Source: Ampullaceana balthica (lineage: Eukaryota > Mollusca > Gastropoda > Lymnaeidae). From it: a stretch of 64,000 bases of DNA. Positions within the stretch are counted from its first letter, which is position 1. The number at the start of each line of letters is the position of its first letter. The notes under the pieces are model-generated. The model was given only the letters and a program-made list of their open reading frames with translations. It was not told the DNA's origin and ran no database searches. Both the position numbers and the translations under genes were made by a program. Positions 13,401-30,437 of this stretch are shown here, in pieces. The stretch covers positions 2,151,501 through 2,215,500 of the forward strand of contig CALYLW010000044.1 of the NCBI GenBank assembly GCA_944989445.1, written 5' to 3'.

Positions 13401-15902
13401 TAGGGACATAAAGGTTGTGACAGCCAGTTTGGCTGGTGACATAAGGTTGTGACAGCCCGGTTGTCTTGTGACATAAAGGTTGTGACAGCCCGGTAGGCTG
13501 GTGACAAAAAGGTTGTGACAGCCTGGTTGGGTTGTGACATAAAGGTTGCGACAGCCTGGTTGGCTGGGAACATAAAGGTTGTAGGTTTGATGTAGAAAAG
13601 AATGACAAATTTATGTAAGGGGGTAATGAATGGGAGAAAACAATTCGTAAATATGAACGCGAAAATATAAATATATCATGAAAACTCACCTCAGAAAAAA
13701 ACACATATTTCTTCTTCTAATTTTGAAATTGCTTATGAGGTTTAACATATGCGGCTAACTTATACTCTCACTTATAGATCTCTCTTTTGCCTTCTAAATT
13801 AGAAATCTTTAATTTTTCGACCAAACACCCGCCCCATGTTTTTAGTCATATTAAATCAAAGTACTTAAACTTATAAGTTTTAAATTATTTTCATCTTTTT
13901 AGTCCGCTTATAAAAACGTGGTTCTTAAAAATCTTTTTTTACTTCTATTTATTTTATTCTTTTTAGTCCACTTATAACAACATGGTTTTTAAAAAATGTT
14001 TTTTTTACCTCTATTTATTTTACCAAACACCTCACAAGCGCCCGCCCAACGTTTTAAAAACATTGTGATGTGGTCACGGGGTGAACTCACGGATGTCAAC
14101 AAAAGCAGACGGTACAGATTCTTATATATAGACTATAGATAAACTAAAAAGTTCAATAATTCAATAACGGTACATTCGATCGATCTGAAATACAATGCAT
14201 TGTCATCCAAGATCTATCGGTGGTAAAATTTTCAGATCTCTAGGACCATCACAAGTGGTTCAATTTTACGTTGGCAGATTTGAAAAAATCTTGGACAAAC
14301 AGGAACGAAAGCGAGTTAATAAAAACGTGGTAAAAATACTATGACATTAATAAAATATCCAATATTATCACAACTTTCTACTCAGAAGCTCAAGAGTTTT
14401 TTTTTGTTGTTTTTTTGTTGTTTTTGTTGTTGTTGTTGTTTTTTTGGTTATATGGACGAGGCGTGTTTAAATTGTTGCATTCTCTTGTGGAAATTATAAA
14501 CTAATGAAAAATACATGGCTACCGCTATCGGGCGGGTTTAACAGAGGGGTCTGTGAACAGTGGTAAATTATCTCATTTGGAGTAAAAAGGGAACTCTTGG
14601 CGTTTGACCAAAAACCAATCGAACAATTATATCAAACTTAGTCGTTTTGACTTAAAATATCTATACATAATCCTATTCAGATCCTTTTTAGACATTTGTC
14701 ATGCTTGTAAAACTCACCAGTTGCATTTTCAGGGGGGGGGGCTAACGACGCTCCCTCAAATCCCCGAGTCATGTGAGCAGGACATCGAGTCTGTAACGCA
14801 CTCAGAAACTTGTATATTTTGGTAACGGCCAAAAAAGTTCACCCACTACTACCATGAGAGAACCAAACGGAGCGGCTGTGACATCACAAATGCTTTAATG
14901 TAAACATCAAACGACGCAGGGTAACAATTTCATACCTTCTCATTGGTTCTCAAACTTTTGGATTATAATTATATCTAATTTTCATTTCTTGATAACTTAC
15001 GTCTTACGCCAACCGGCATCTGATGGCCTACCGAACTGCATTTGAGAAGCACTAATTTTTTTTTAAAAAGTCATTAAATAAATTGTAAGCGACCAAATAT
15101 TTCAGTGGAAGTTTTATTTATAGTTACCCTTTTGATGTGATGTCACATTTCTTCAACCCCCCTCCCCCCTCGTCACGCATCGTCACAAAAGTGTGACCCC
15201 CCCCCTAGGTGCGTGACGTCATTTATGGACGGCCCCTTGTGGAAGGACGAGCTGAATCTCCTGTAAAGAATATAACTTCACTGGATGATTAAACCGCTTT
15301 AATAATACATTTACTAAAACATATTACTTGAAAAAAGAGACTCATAGCTTTAAATAAATCCTTATCAATAAATTGTCAAGAAATTGTCAACCACTGAATT
15401 TCTCATCACGGGATAGCGCACCATGTCCTGAAATAGCCGTACTCAGAGGCACTGTTTGTAGTAAAGATAATGTAAATAACCCAGTGGATATTCCCGATCA
15501 CCTGTTATTAACTTAGGTGAAGTGGGTTGTAATACCTTCTATACATTGTCATCTCTCTATACATAGTCATCTCTCTATACATAGTCATCTCTCGATAGAT
15601 ATCATATTAAAACAAGTTATGCAGTCTCAATATAAGGTAATACATTCAAAGTGTGGGCTTATACATTAAAATTTCTATTTAAACATAATCATAATGTAAG
15701 ATCTACATAAAATTTAATACTTTTTTTTTACCTTGATCTTTAAAAAATAATTGTAGTCTTTAAGAGTTGATGCTGATTTGTTAATCTATCTATAATCATT
15801 CATAATCTAACCACTTGCGGTGTGTTTTCAATTTAAAGAAAAACTGAAGCAAACGTTAAATTTCTTACCAATAGCCAGTAGAATAAGCAACAGTCCATGC
15901 AT
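4405..15902 (-). CDS. Secreted phospholipase A2, four exons, 140 aa
   Basis: Hydrolyses the sn-2 ester of phospholipids; calcium-dependent and secreted. Exons: 15869-15902, 9005-9176, 4892-4995, 4405-4517; total 423 bp with phases closing at every junction. Residues 1-18 are a signal peptide (MHGLLLILLAIANQVVTF). A short propeptide ends in KR at 27-28. The calcium loop YGCYCGLGGSG is at 51-61. CCKAHDDCY at 70-78 holds the catalytic His-Asp pair. The CQCD motif in exon 4 supplies the second active-site Asp. Length and cysteine pattern fit group I/II-like secreted PLA2. The start is the only ATG before the hydrophobic stretch. Exon 2 begins at the last of about 134 tandem copies of its own 3' splice site (9161-13582). 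A TATA-like TTTTATATTTG lies about 45-55 bases upstream of the ATG. A digestive, immune or venom role cannot be told from sequence. Confidence 0.93.
4713..4791. repeat. 20-bp tandem repeat, 4 copies
   Basis: The unit AAAACAGCTGTCCATGTTAC is repeated four times inside PLA2 intron 3 (4518-4891); the last copy has GACC for GTCC. Contains the E-box CAGCTG. No relation to the neighbouring splice sites. Confidence 0.9.
5515..8757. repeat. 38-bp minisatellite in PLA2 intron 2, ~90 copies
   Basis: The unit is GGCTACAACTACAATGTAAG plus ATGGTGAACTATTTCTTT. A shorter form drops one ACTACA block. Long and short forms alternate in blocks that are themselves duplicated (period about 1243 bp, then about 653 bp). 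It lies in the middle of the intron between exon 3 (ends 4995) and exon 2 (begins 9005), and the unit matches neither splice junction. Confidence 0.95.
9161..13582. repeat. 33-bp minisatellite made of PLA2 exon-2 3' splice-site copies, ~134 units
   Basis: On the minus strand each unit reads CCAACCAGGCTGTCACAACC then TTTATGTCCCCAG. The real exon 2 starts CCAACCAGGTCGTCACATTCC just after TTTATGTCCCCAG, so the unit is a copy of the intron end plus about 20 bases of exon. The exon-proximal 36 or so units (to about 10370) stay exactly in frame with exon 2. Farther units contain 32-bp variants. Internal duplications of about 728 bp (11084 vs 11812) and about 659 bp (12499 vs 13158) are visible. Long ORFs on both strands here result only from the stop-free 33-bp period. 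Confidence 0.95.
13583..15868. other. PLA2 intron 1, non-array part
   Basis: AT-rich intron sequence with decayed repeats: a copy of the GATCGATCTGAAAT-type family (14150-14300), a GTT-rich microsatellite (14400-14450), the truncated Harbinger MITE (about 15050-15234) and three 18-bp ATACATAGTCATCTCTCT units near 15540-15590. No exon recognised. Confidence 0.5.
15050..15234. mobile_element. 5'-truncated copy of the Harbinger-type MITE
   Basis: Matches the right half of the element at 2389-2816, from the CATTAAATAAATTG block through the terminal GTGACGTCATTTATGGACGG CCCC. The left inverted repeat is absent. Confidence 0.7.
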
Positions 15903-16071
15903 TTTGTCAGAAAGTGCTCCTGAAGTGGCCTTGGCTATGCACAAATATAAAATTATATCACAATGAACAACTCATATCACGGTTAGTGTAAGGAGTATGA
16001 TGGGTGAAGATACACGTATTTAGAAATATGCCGTTTGAGCATTTATATCTGAATCGGAAACACATGCTAGG

Positions 16072-16269
16072 CAGAGGCGTCACTGGGTTAGTGTCACTCA
16101 GAAGTGTAGGTCATGGTTTCACCCCCTCATAACTTACCCTATATACCTCCTCCAAGTCCGCTTGTGTCCAAAAACGGTTACATACAGAAATTTAAACTTT
16201 GGTGTCACCCCTTCCAAATGTATCACCCGGTGCGGATCGCTCCTCCCGCACCCCCTAGTGACGCCTCTG
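16072..16269. mobile_element. hAT-type MITE upstream of PLA2
   Basis: A 198-bp element with termini CAGAGGCGTCACTGG and CTAGTGACGCCTCTG. It is flanked by 8-mers ATGCTAGG (16064-16071) and ATACTAGG (16270-16277), a 7 of 8 target-site duplication. It sits about 170 bp upstream of the PLA2 start codon, so it could influence that promoter. Confidence 0.75.
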
Positions 16270-16279
16270 ATACTAGGAG

Positions 16280-17028
16280 TTGTTCGATGTTAAAAATTTA
16301 ACATTAGCCAAGACAGTTGTAGATGAATTCTATGTCATAACTGAAGTCAAACAAGGATGCCCCCTTTTACCACTTCTGTTCCTTCTTGTGTTAGACTGGG
16401 TCACAAAAGAATCTTATGCAAGCTCAGGAAAAGGAATCCAGTGGAACCTAATGCAAAAACTAGAAGATTTGGAGTTTGCGGATGACTTGGCCATTCTGTC
16501 CCACAGACTTCAAGACATGCAAGACAAAATCACAGCTTTGAGCGAGACGGGGAACAGAGTAGGACTCGATATAAACATTAAAAAACAAAATTTTTGAAAA
16601 TAAACTTCCAACAAGATGGAATCATACAAGTAGTAAACCGTAACTTGGAGCAAGTAAACAACTTTGCATACCTTGGGAGTGTGGTCAGTGTATCAGGGGG
16701 AAAAGATGAGGACATCGAACGAAGAATAAATTTGGCGCGACAGGCTTTTGCCAATCTGAAACAGGTCTGGAGATCTACACACATCTCTGTCAAAACAAAA
16801 GTAAGGATCTTTAACACAACGTTAAAACGGTCCTACTTTATGGATCCGAAGCATGGCGAACGACAGAGACAACAAAAAATAGACTCCAGACAGGTGCCTC
16901 AGAAATATTCTGAAAATAAAATAGTTCGATAAGGTCGAACACTCCAAGCTGTGGGAGAGGTTTGGTCAAAGAACAGTAGAACAACAAATCATGGAAAGAA
17001 AGTGGGGATGGATTGGACACACCCTTAA
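16280..17028 (+). pseudogene. Non-LTR retrotransposon reverse transcriptase, C-terminal part, frameshifted
   Basis: Three overlapping frames belong to one decayed LINE. 16280-16597 carries VKQGCPLLPLLFLLVLDWVT and the catalytic-site motif EFADDLAILSHRLQDMQ. 16594-16932 carries NFAYLGSVVS and the RINLARQAFANLK region. 16928-17028 carries the C-terminal WGWIGHTL motif. The frameshift at about 16597, loss of the 5' half and a disrupted segment near 16850 mean it is inactive. Upstream and downstream is ordinary AT-rich DNA. Confidence 0.85.
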
Positions 17029-20000
17029 TTAATTATTAACAAATAATAATAATTTATATATTTTTTACGTACAAACTTCTCCCGCGTAATATTATAATTT
17101 ATTTTATTAATTTATGTGGACCGGTAGACGTCAACTAAAAAATGGATGACAGCATCATCGCAGTTAAATTTAAACATATAGCTGGAGAGATAATAAATTA
17201 TGTTGTTTTTAAGCTAACTGTGGATAGCAAAGTCGAAGATGGTGAAAAAGTTTACTGTGTTCATTGCCGTAAACAATTCTCTTTTAAAAGATAAAATAAG
17301 AAAAACCCGTAAAAAACAAAGTTTTTGACTATAAATCCTTTATGTACGAGAAGTAATTAAAAGAATGTTCATTATAATACGCAGCGCCAGACCATTAGAA
17401 ATACAAAATTGCAGTTGTGTCGTAAAACATGTTTAATATAATGCGCACAGATCAGGAATATGTTTATAAAAAGAGCTGTCAATAAAATACGCACCTTATT
17501 GCGCTACAGAAAGGTTGTTCAATATAATACGCACCGCGACGCTCTATCTCAAAAAAATAGCATGATACATAGGAATAAATAAAATAATCTAAAAAATCAA
17601 TAATTTAATTACGGTACCTGCGATCGATCTGAACTTTTGATACATTGTTTTTATCATCGGTACGAAACTGCCTGCAAAATTTCAGCTCGCCAGCTTACGA
17701 GCAAGTGGGTTAAAAATCGCTCAAAAGTTTTGGTGACAAGGGCGATCGGTCGGTCGGTCGGCCGGTCGGCCGCAGACACCACGAGTTAATATAAAGGATT
17801 TAATAAATCGCTGACGTACCACCTTCAGCAAAAACATCCGATCAAGTATCAACACATAGTCATAAAATTTAGTTTAAAATATTCTTAATTTTCAATGTCT
17901 GTGAGACAGGGGAAATAACTCAATAATAAACAGGTAAATTACATGTTTTTGCTACTTCCCTTGAAATGTTCAGTTTAATGACGTCATAAATTTCTATTTT
18001 TGGCTTTAATCGAAATTATCGATTAATTAATCGTTAATTTTTAAAAGTTAACGATTAAGTTTAAATTAATCGATAACAGCCCTAATTTAAATGTATACAA
18101 AATCACTGTTTAGAATATCTAATTAAATTTAAGAAAATATTAAGTCATTCTTACCCAAAATCACAATAAAACCAATTATTGTATTTATTTTATCAAAGAA
18201 AGTATTGATTTTATCATTCTCTTCAATCGCAAATCTAAAATCGCGTTATTTTTAGTTACAAAATAATTCTTGGGTGTGTTTTTTATTACAATTAGAATTG
18301 CAAATTTCGATGCGTAACGTAATTAGGTCAATCGGTCGATTCTATAATCAGATATTCTAAGATTGCTTTAAAAAGCCTACTAGTGTATTTGAAATAAAGA
18401 AAATACTCTAAAAATTTAAAATACCGGACACATGCATGTCCGGTATTGCTTCAATTTTTTAACTGGACAAATAACGATAATACCGGACAGTCCGGTTAAA
18501 AACCGGACATCTGGCAACCCTAAACACCACATAATTTTCGCCGTCATGACCGCTATACAATGCATACTAGCCACCATCAATGCACCTCATTTCACACAGT
18601 AGCAAACGGCATGCTTCCAGTAACATACTATTGTGAATTTCAATCAACTAAAAACTTTTATTCCTGCTGTAACTGCATTCATCATACTCATAAACTAAAA
18701 CTACAGTAAACTAAATATTCAAAAAAAAATATTTAAAAAAAAATTCAACAATAATGACCTAACTTTCAGTCAGGTTATACGGACCCAGCAACTTGAATGT
18801 TAATGCCCGCTAGGCAGCTGTAGGCATTTTCGTGTTAAACGTATTTTACAACATATATTCTAAATGACACGTTTTAATTTGAAAAATTGCTAGCTAGTCG
18901 CCATGTGAATACAGCAGACCCGTATGTGGATCGCGAACCGCAGTTTTGTCACCGTTCGTATAGACATTGCAGCCACATTTTCACAGGTACCCGGGGGGGA
19001 GGGGAAGGGAATTTTACAACCCGGGTAATTGCACGCCAACAGGTACTCGGGTTCAGGTCTAATCAAGATGCGATTGAAATACACATCACATCAGTCTGAG
19101 TATAGAGCAGGTTGCCAGTATAGGAGGTAAAACTAGAACAGAATGCAACACAAGCAGGTTGTGCCTAGAGCAGGCTGCCAGTAGACCAGGTTGTCACTAG
19201 ACCCGGTTGTCATTAGAACATGTTATTACTAGTCTTATATTAGCTTGCTTTGTAAGTTTAATCGGAATCCTCCGGCCGTCCTTCAAACTATTTGTTTATA
19301 ATTTTTTCACGTGGCCCACTTCACGCGTTGACGCCGACCGTCACTGTTCACACCCCCTGCCGTCCCTGCGCCCAGGGGAGATAAAAACCAGGGAGATAAT
19401 TCTGTTTCAGTCTATAAATGTCGCGTTTAAACATAATCACTACTTTTAGTTATGTCTCATATATAAGGGATTTATAGTCAAAAGGTAAGCTGGCTTTGCA
19501 CTTACTGTAAAATGCGTAGACTAAAAAGTAGAAAATTATTGCATTTTTAATATAAGACTAGTTTTTAAAAAGTGTTTTTAAGGTTAATTATTTTAACAAG
19601 TTGTTACTAGACCATTTTGCCACTAAAACGGTTTACCGTCACACTGGGGTCACCACCAGGATAAATTCCCCACAACTCATAATTTGCTTTTAGCGCTACT
19701 GAATCTTAGAATTTCAACTACTATGCTATATTTATAGTTTATAGTCATACCTGTAGTCAAAGTTTGGATACGCATTGATGCGAATAAAATGATTGTGTGA
19801 AATATTTTCATTAAAAGTATGACGAAAGACCGAACGTGTTTCAATGGGCGATTGTCTACAATATATGTCCCAAATGACCAATCAACAACGCTGTACTTGT
19901 TTCCCGTACTTTTATACCAGCAAGCTTGCATTGATGTGTATCTTGTTTATTTCCCAACCCTTACATAACTACAGTGCTGTCACATGCACCACTAAAGCCT

Positions 20001-20787
20001 AAAGATTAAAAGTTTGGTAATTGATCAAAGTAACACAACAATTTAAACACTTACCACCATCACCACCACCTGTCACTTTTAAGTCTAACTTAATTGGCGA
20101 TTAATCAATAGAGATATTGCACAATTTACCTCGCACAAAATGTCAGGAGCTGAGCAGACGTGTTTTTTTCAGAAGTGGAATAAAAAGCGGAGATCGGACC
20201 ATAAATTTCTAATCTATTTATTTAGTTTAAAAATGAATGTAAAATAACCGTGCCACTTACTAATGTCCCACACATGGATACGGAACAGTTTCACGGTGGT
20301 GGCCCTTTTGTACCCAGATATTTAGTGACGTGGGTGTTTCATTTCACGTCTAGGTGTGAACATATCTGTTATCTCTATAATGGATCACAGTAAACAACAG
20401 GGCTTTGTCCTAGGGCAAGTGCAACGGAAGCAGTTCTCAAAGTAAAGAAATTTCAGCAATAATTTGTCTTTTATAAGAAAAAAAATTATGTCTGATAATT
20501 TATTTATTACAAGAAGTTCGTCATGGATACATCTTTTTCCTCCCAATGTAGCTAATGTTAGGCGGACTCAGGGTCAAGGCCGTTGAAAATTCAATTAATC
20601 GATACTATCATCGATACGCTTATCGATACCTTCATCGATACTCTTATTGTACTATACAACTACATCAGTTGGAACTTCAATTTAAAAAGAGCGTAATCGA
20701 CTATTTTAACAAACATTTTAGTTTCAATCATGTCTAAAAACGATTAAAGATAACTGATGATTCAGTTTTTATCTACAACTACTAATG
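17029..20787. other. Intergenic, repeat-rich
   Basis: No gene recognised. Contents: a GATCGATCTGAA-family repeat ending in a GGTC/GGCC microsatellite (17590-17770); an AT-rich relative of the 1719-2133 element (17990-18090); a hairpin with arms AATACCGGACA/TGTCCGGTATT (18419-18446) in front of a MITE-like end CCGGACATCTGGCAACCCTA; a block at 19300-19490 shared with 42430-42640; and a short ATCGATAC repeat near 20600-20640. Confidence 0.45.
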
Positions 20788-20992
20788 CAGTGGTGGCAAA
20801 CCTTTTTTGGGGCCTCTTGCCCAAAATTCAACCAAAACCAACTTATTTATGACAAAGTATCAACACTACAATGAAACCCGAAAATGGCGTTTCGGCTTTC
20901 CTGGATCAAGTAAGTAATGTTTTAGTCTCGTGCCGGCTGATAAGGCTCTGCGTGCCGACTGTGGTACGCGTGCCATAGGTTCGCCATCACTG
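20788..20992. mobile_element. hAT-type MITE, copy 1 (CAGTGGTGGC family)
   Basis: The 205-bp element runs from CAGTGGTGGCAAACC to GGTTCGCCATCACTG. Flanking 8-mers TACTAATG/TACTAGTA agree at 6 of 8. It is the same family as 35484-35693 but in the opposite orientation. Confidence 0.75.
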
Positions 20993-21289
20993 TACTAGTA
21001 GTTATTTCATATTAAGTGAACATGTGAATGCCTACGTTGCATTTTTTTTATCAAAGCCACTCTCCTCACTGAAGGGACAGAAAAGATCCGCCTAAGATAA
21101 GACTTAGTGCTTTGTTAAATTGTCTTGTCTTTTGTTCACAATGCTAGCTATAATTTACCATGGGCACTATGATACGCTAGCATTATTCTGTTGATACTGT
21201 TAACTCTGTGTCAGTAAATATTATAACAACTTTACAATAAAACCACGACTATAATGTGTATTTAAATGCTCAATATTTTAGCGTGTCAT

Positions 21290-21453
21290 CAGGGCTGGCG
21301 TAAGGGAATTGGGGGCCCTATGCGAAGTAAATTTGGTTGCCCTAAATGTAATAGAAAAGTAAAAGATTCTTGTGCGAGGCCCCCTCTAATGATGAGACTA
21401 ATCAGAGGCCCTAGGCTGCTGCCTAGTTTGCCTATGCCTAAAGCTGGCCCTTG
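21290..21453. mobile_element. hAT-like MITE (CAGGGCTGGC family)
   Basis: Termini CAGGGCTGGCG and GCTGGCCCTTG are imperfect inverted repeats around a 164-bp interior with GAGGCCC- and GGGCCCT-type blocks. No convincing target-site duplication was found. Short ORFs through it are not genes. Confidence 0.5.
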
Positions 21454-23862
21454 AGTCAGTGTGGGAGTGTAGCCACAACTTTCTAGTTTACACAACATCA
21501 TTTTCCCCTCCGATTTAGTTTCAACCATCGTCCCACACAGTAACATTGAGAGAAATTCAAATCCTGTTGTCACATTTCGATGAAAAATATTTTGTTGTGC
21601 TTTAGAGCTGGCTGGTCCAGAGATTAGCTTGACACTGCTTCGCTGAGTGAGGTGAGCAATGTTGAAGCCATTGTTGAGGTAAAAACAATCAACACGGGGG
21701 TTCTCATACTGCACAGGTCAACACTTTGATTTTGTCGTGGAGACTCATTGAGCCAAGGAAATCAAATCTAAGACTAATGGATCACTGAGATAGATACTGT
21801 AAACTGCTATATAAGTTTGGGGCACTTTCTTGAACGTTATAACTACCAAATGAAGGATTGTGAAGATAATAATTTTTTTTCCATCGGCTTTATTATATCG
21901 TCTGTGACTCTGTATTTTGTTCTGTCTATGGCTCTGTCTATGGTTAAATAGTACCTATCGGTGGCTCTTTTCTGAAGCATACACATGTTAAGGCGAGGAG
22001 TTTCGTTTAGTCACGCGATAGAAGAACTAACCCAGTAAAACAACAAATAAAAGGCGATTTTGATAGTTATTAAATTATATCAATTTATCTCCAACGAATA
22101 CTTCAAATGTATTTTCGTTTGTTTAAAAGAAACTTCCGTAGCTTTACCCACACACCATCAGCAATCCTGTCAACACACCAGCACCAATGCTGTCAACACA
22201 CTAGCAGCAATTATGTCAACACACACAATCTCATATAAAATCCAGTCCTGACATTTGCTGTTACTGTTATATTAAGTTCTGTGTATTTTTTAAAAGTTGA
22301 TTTCCAAGGGATAAAACGACGTTCTTATTGACTTATTACAGAACTTAGTTGATAAAAGTTATAATGTCATAACTTCCATCATTCAAATGATTACGAACAC
22401 CTCAACCTTATGTTAGAATTAAACGAGCTTGAGACTAAGTTTTAGACGTTAGTTATTAGTGAATGCACATCTTTACATAATGATGAAAATTAATCAGTTC
22501 ATTGAAATATAAAAGCAACAACATTTTTAGGAATCAAAAAAATATTCTTAGCAATTTTCCCTCCTCCGGAAATTTGCATGACGTCAGAACTTAGACTTAG
22601 AAGTTATTTTAGATTGAGTGATTGAATAGAGTACAAGTGCTGGCACACAAGAGTAAAGTCAAAATGGTTTGCTCTCGACACGTGGTAATGTTAAACTCAA
22701 TTTCGTCGACATTTTTCTTAAAATGAATTTCAATGGAATGTAATAATTTGTTACAGTTACAACCTTGGATGGATTGTATTCTCTTTCCAATTGTATATGA
22801 ACTGTTTAAAATTTAAATATAATATTAACATATTTACACGTTTTCTGGTATTGATATTCTTAAAGACGAGTGTCATTCCTATTGTGCTCAATCTGTCCAA
22901 AGTTCGAACTGTTGTTTTTGTTTTGGTATGAAAATACAAAAATTATTGTTTTTAATGCTATTTGTTCCTTGTATTAATGAAGGTTTTTGTGAAATAGTTT
23001 TAATACGTATGTTACAGTCATTGTGGTTAAAAGATACATTGATTTAAATTATATTGATTTATTTACACCTATTTTTTTTTCCCTTTTAATCTACTAAAAG
23101 CTATGTTATAACAGTAAAACACTTTTAACTCTTGAATGACATTTACATTATTCAAAACTTTCATTGACTAAAAGTTATACTTATGAGTTTTTGTTTTCAT
23201 GTTTAATAATTGACACAGTTATGAAAACAATAAATGTATACAAACGTATAAGAATGATGTTGATTTTCTTTTTATTAGGTCTTCATTTAAATTTCTACCA
23301 GGCAGACATTTTGAACAATAGAAATAAATGATGACCAATAAAATTCCTAAACATTGTTTGGTTTTAGACAGGAAGAGATTTATTTTGCTTTTCATTGGCT
23401 GGGTACAAAACGCTTGCATGCTGGGACCGAGTCGGTTCATGACTTGATTTGAAGGCTGGCTCCATCAAAGCCTGGATGGTACTGTGTGAAATAAGGCGCC
23501 ACGCTGTAGGCCAGAATAGATAGCACTCTGCTAAAGAAATGTGCAAATTTCTTAGCTCAACTGAAGGGCAGGATGTTCCATAAGGTAAAAATTTTGGAGA
23601 AAGCAGTCAGACAATTTTTAAATCAATAGTTTGTGTGTTGGGGAATGGCTAGTTCAGGTTCTCAATATATGTAAAATAGATACGTTGTTATTTCTTATGA
23701 ATCATTATATTTTATGTAAACATTTTTTTTGTTGATGTTAACTTTGGCTCTGTGATGTACATCCTTTGGTAGCAATAGCCTCGAGATTGGCATAGGTCAT
23801 TGGGGCATAGGTCACTGGGGCAAAGGTCGAGATGCCACAAGACATCAGAGAGGGTTTCTTTT
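21454..23862. other. Intergenic and beta-tubulin 3' flank
   Basis: No gene recognised. AT-rich, with an irregular CAACACAC-type repeat at 22150-22230. The beta-tubulin 3' UTR starts at 23862 going left. No AATAAA was seen within 150 bases of the stop; CATAAAATATAA near 23710 and AATAAA near 23375 are possible signals. Confidence 0.4.
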
Positions 23863-28406
<4,544 letters not shown>

Positions 28407-30437
28407 CGTGAGTGTTTGCCTGGACCGCACTCGCCCTGGAACAAAAACTGTCTAATGGAAATACGGCAATCCTTGGTCTGGTCTCGATGCACCTAGAAAA
28501 ACGTCAGCCTTACTTTGTTCTCAGTGGGCTTGGAGGTAACCAAGGAACTTGAGGGGTAATCAACCGTTGCTATGTAGGTGACGTAGAGGAAATGTAATCC
28601 TTGACGTTTGTCGGTAAGGTCTCACTCAGAGAAACTGATGTCGATTTTTTTACCGTTGTTTATTTAAATTATAGATGTTACTAATGTGTGTCCTGCTTGA
28701 TAGAACTGATAGAAATACTCTCTATTTATGTCTGCGCGGATTGATACAAGATGTCGTGCTGAAAACGTTGCTATACACATACATTCGTGACGCAAATCTC
28801 CAATGATCCAAAGAATTAATGCTGCACGCTTTAGCACTGTTCTCGGAATTCCCGAAACGTTTCATGAAGCTGTGTTTTTGTTCAATATTTATTGTCTATT
28901 TTGCCCATCCATCTTGAGACTGATACTTGGTAGCAATATATTGTGTAAAAAAAGAACAATTTTCGCATTTGTAAAACCTGCAAATTAACTGTACCCTATA
29001 AATTTATTATTTATGCTTCTTTAGTCGTCTATAAATACATATGTTCTAAAGATGCCGCACGAATATGAATGACGTTACAGAATTTATTCGCAGCAACAAA
29101 CTGCTACAATCTAAAAATTCCCTTGAATGTTTTGAAATCTTCTGAACATGGTGGGCCCAGAACTGGTGTCGGTCAATACAGCATGAAAATGGACATTGGA
29201 TTCGAGTTATATTAAGCTTAGCAGCCATTACTATAAAACAAGGAAATTTTGTCTGTAACAGAAATCTCATGGAGTCATAACATCCATCAGGTCAGCAGAA
29301 ATTAAAAATTGGGTTCGTGCGTATCAATGTGTCAGGCTTGGTGCACTCCCACTAGCTCAGCTGTTAGATTCACTCAGCCCAGGACATTGGACATTCATAT
29401 AACATGGGGTATTTCTGAACTCCACTAGTTTGTATTCCAATAAACTTTCAAGATGCAATAAAGGAACACTATGATATAATGAAGAAAGAAACAAGTCAAT
29501 TCATATTTCATAAAACACTATTTTTAATGTTATTGTTAATGAACAATAAATATACCGTACCTAGCAAAACTACGATTAGGAATAATCGATACAGAAAATA
29601 AATCATTTTATGACAGGCTCCCACAATTAACGTCCAAATAAATGATAGGAAAATGGCATTCACGAAATGTGATCTTTGCTTACCACATGGCTACCAACAA
29701 TATTGACATTAAGTAACATTCCAAATTGGGACATTACATTTCAATGATATGCATCAGTATGCTTTAAACACTCCTCTTTTTGTTATGGCATACATCTCTC
29801 GTACAAATGACCGTCACATGCAAAGTCTGCGCCCCATGACATGCAAAAATCTGCGCCCCGGGGTATGACTGAGTTTAGGCGAGATTTCCCTTAATAAAAA
29901 TACATTATAACAAATATTTTGCATGAAAAATAAGGGCCATGGCGCCCCGTGAGGCCCGAGTGGGGTGCCAACTTCATCACCCGACTTTTCAAACGTCCCG
30001 GGTCATTCAGTCGTAGGGCCGTTTAATCGTGACAGTATGTAAAGAATGTGGCATAAAGGACACTGTCATCTGTGACATAAAGACAATCTTCTCAAACAAT
30101 GTCATCTGTGACAGGACTATTTACTCTCATGACATGGAAAAAAAAGTGGAACATCCGGAATGAAATATTATGAAAAATCATCCTTGAAATATGTCACTTA
30201 TACCATGAAATTCATCACTTATCTTAATAATCAGTTTGAAAGAAAAACATACGAACGCCCATTGCGGATTAACACTGTTTATGATGTAAAAAAACAAGAC
30301 TAAACATGTTTAGGTTTTATTGAAATTTCTGAAAACACGAAAAAGCACCAACAACAATAATAGTGATGTTTAAGTACGCACTTGAAGTTTCATAAAGTTA
30401 TGTAAGATAGAAGTTTAAGATGTCACCATTAATGTGG
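28407..30437. other. Beta-tubulin 5' flank and intergenic DNA
   Basis: No further gene was recognised. An X-box-like site lies at 28536-28548. CTAGAAAAACGT and TTTTTGTTCCAG (minus strand) just upstream of the ATG could belong to a 5' UTR intron, but no upstream exon can be proven. The remaining ORFs are short and unrecognised. Confidence 0.4.
28536..28548. promoter_or_regulatory. Possible RFX X-box upstream of beta-tubulin
   Basis: GTAACCAAGGAAC resembles the RFX consensus GTNRCC-(0-3N)-RGYAAC, with one mismatch in the right half, about 130 bp before the start codon. Axonemal genes often carry such a site at this distance. Short motifs occur by chance. Confidence 0.25.

Noticed and set aside
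16838..17020. Minus-strand 60-codon ORF and 16578-16817 minus ORF
   Set aside because: Antisense shadows of the LINE reverse-transcriptase fragment.
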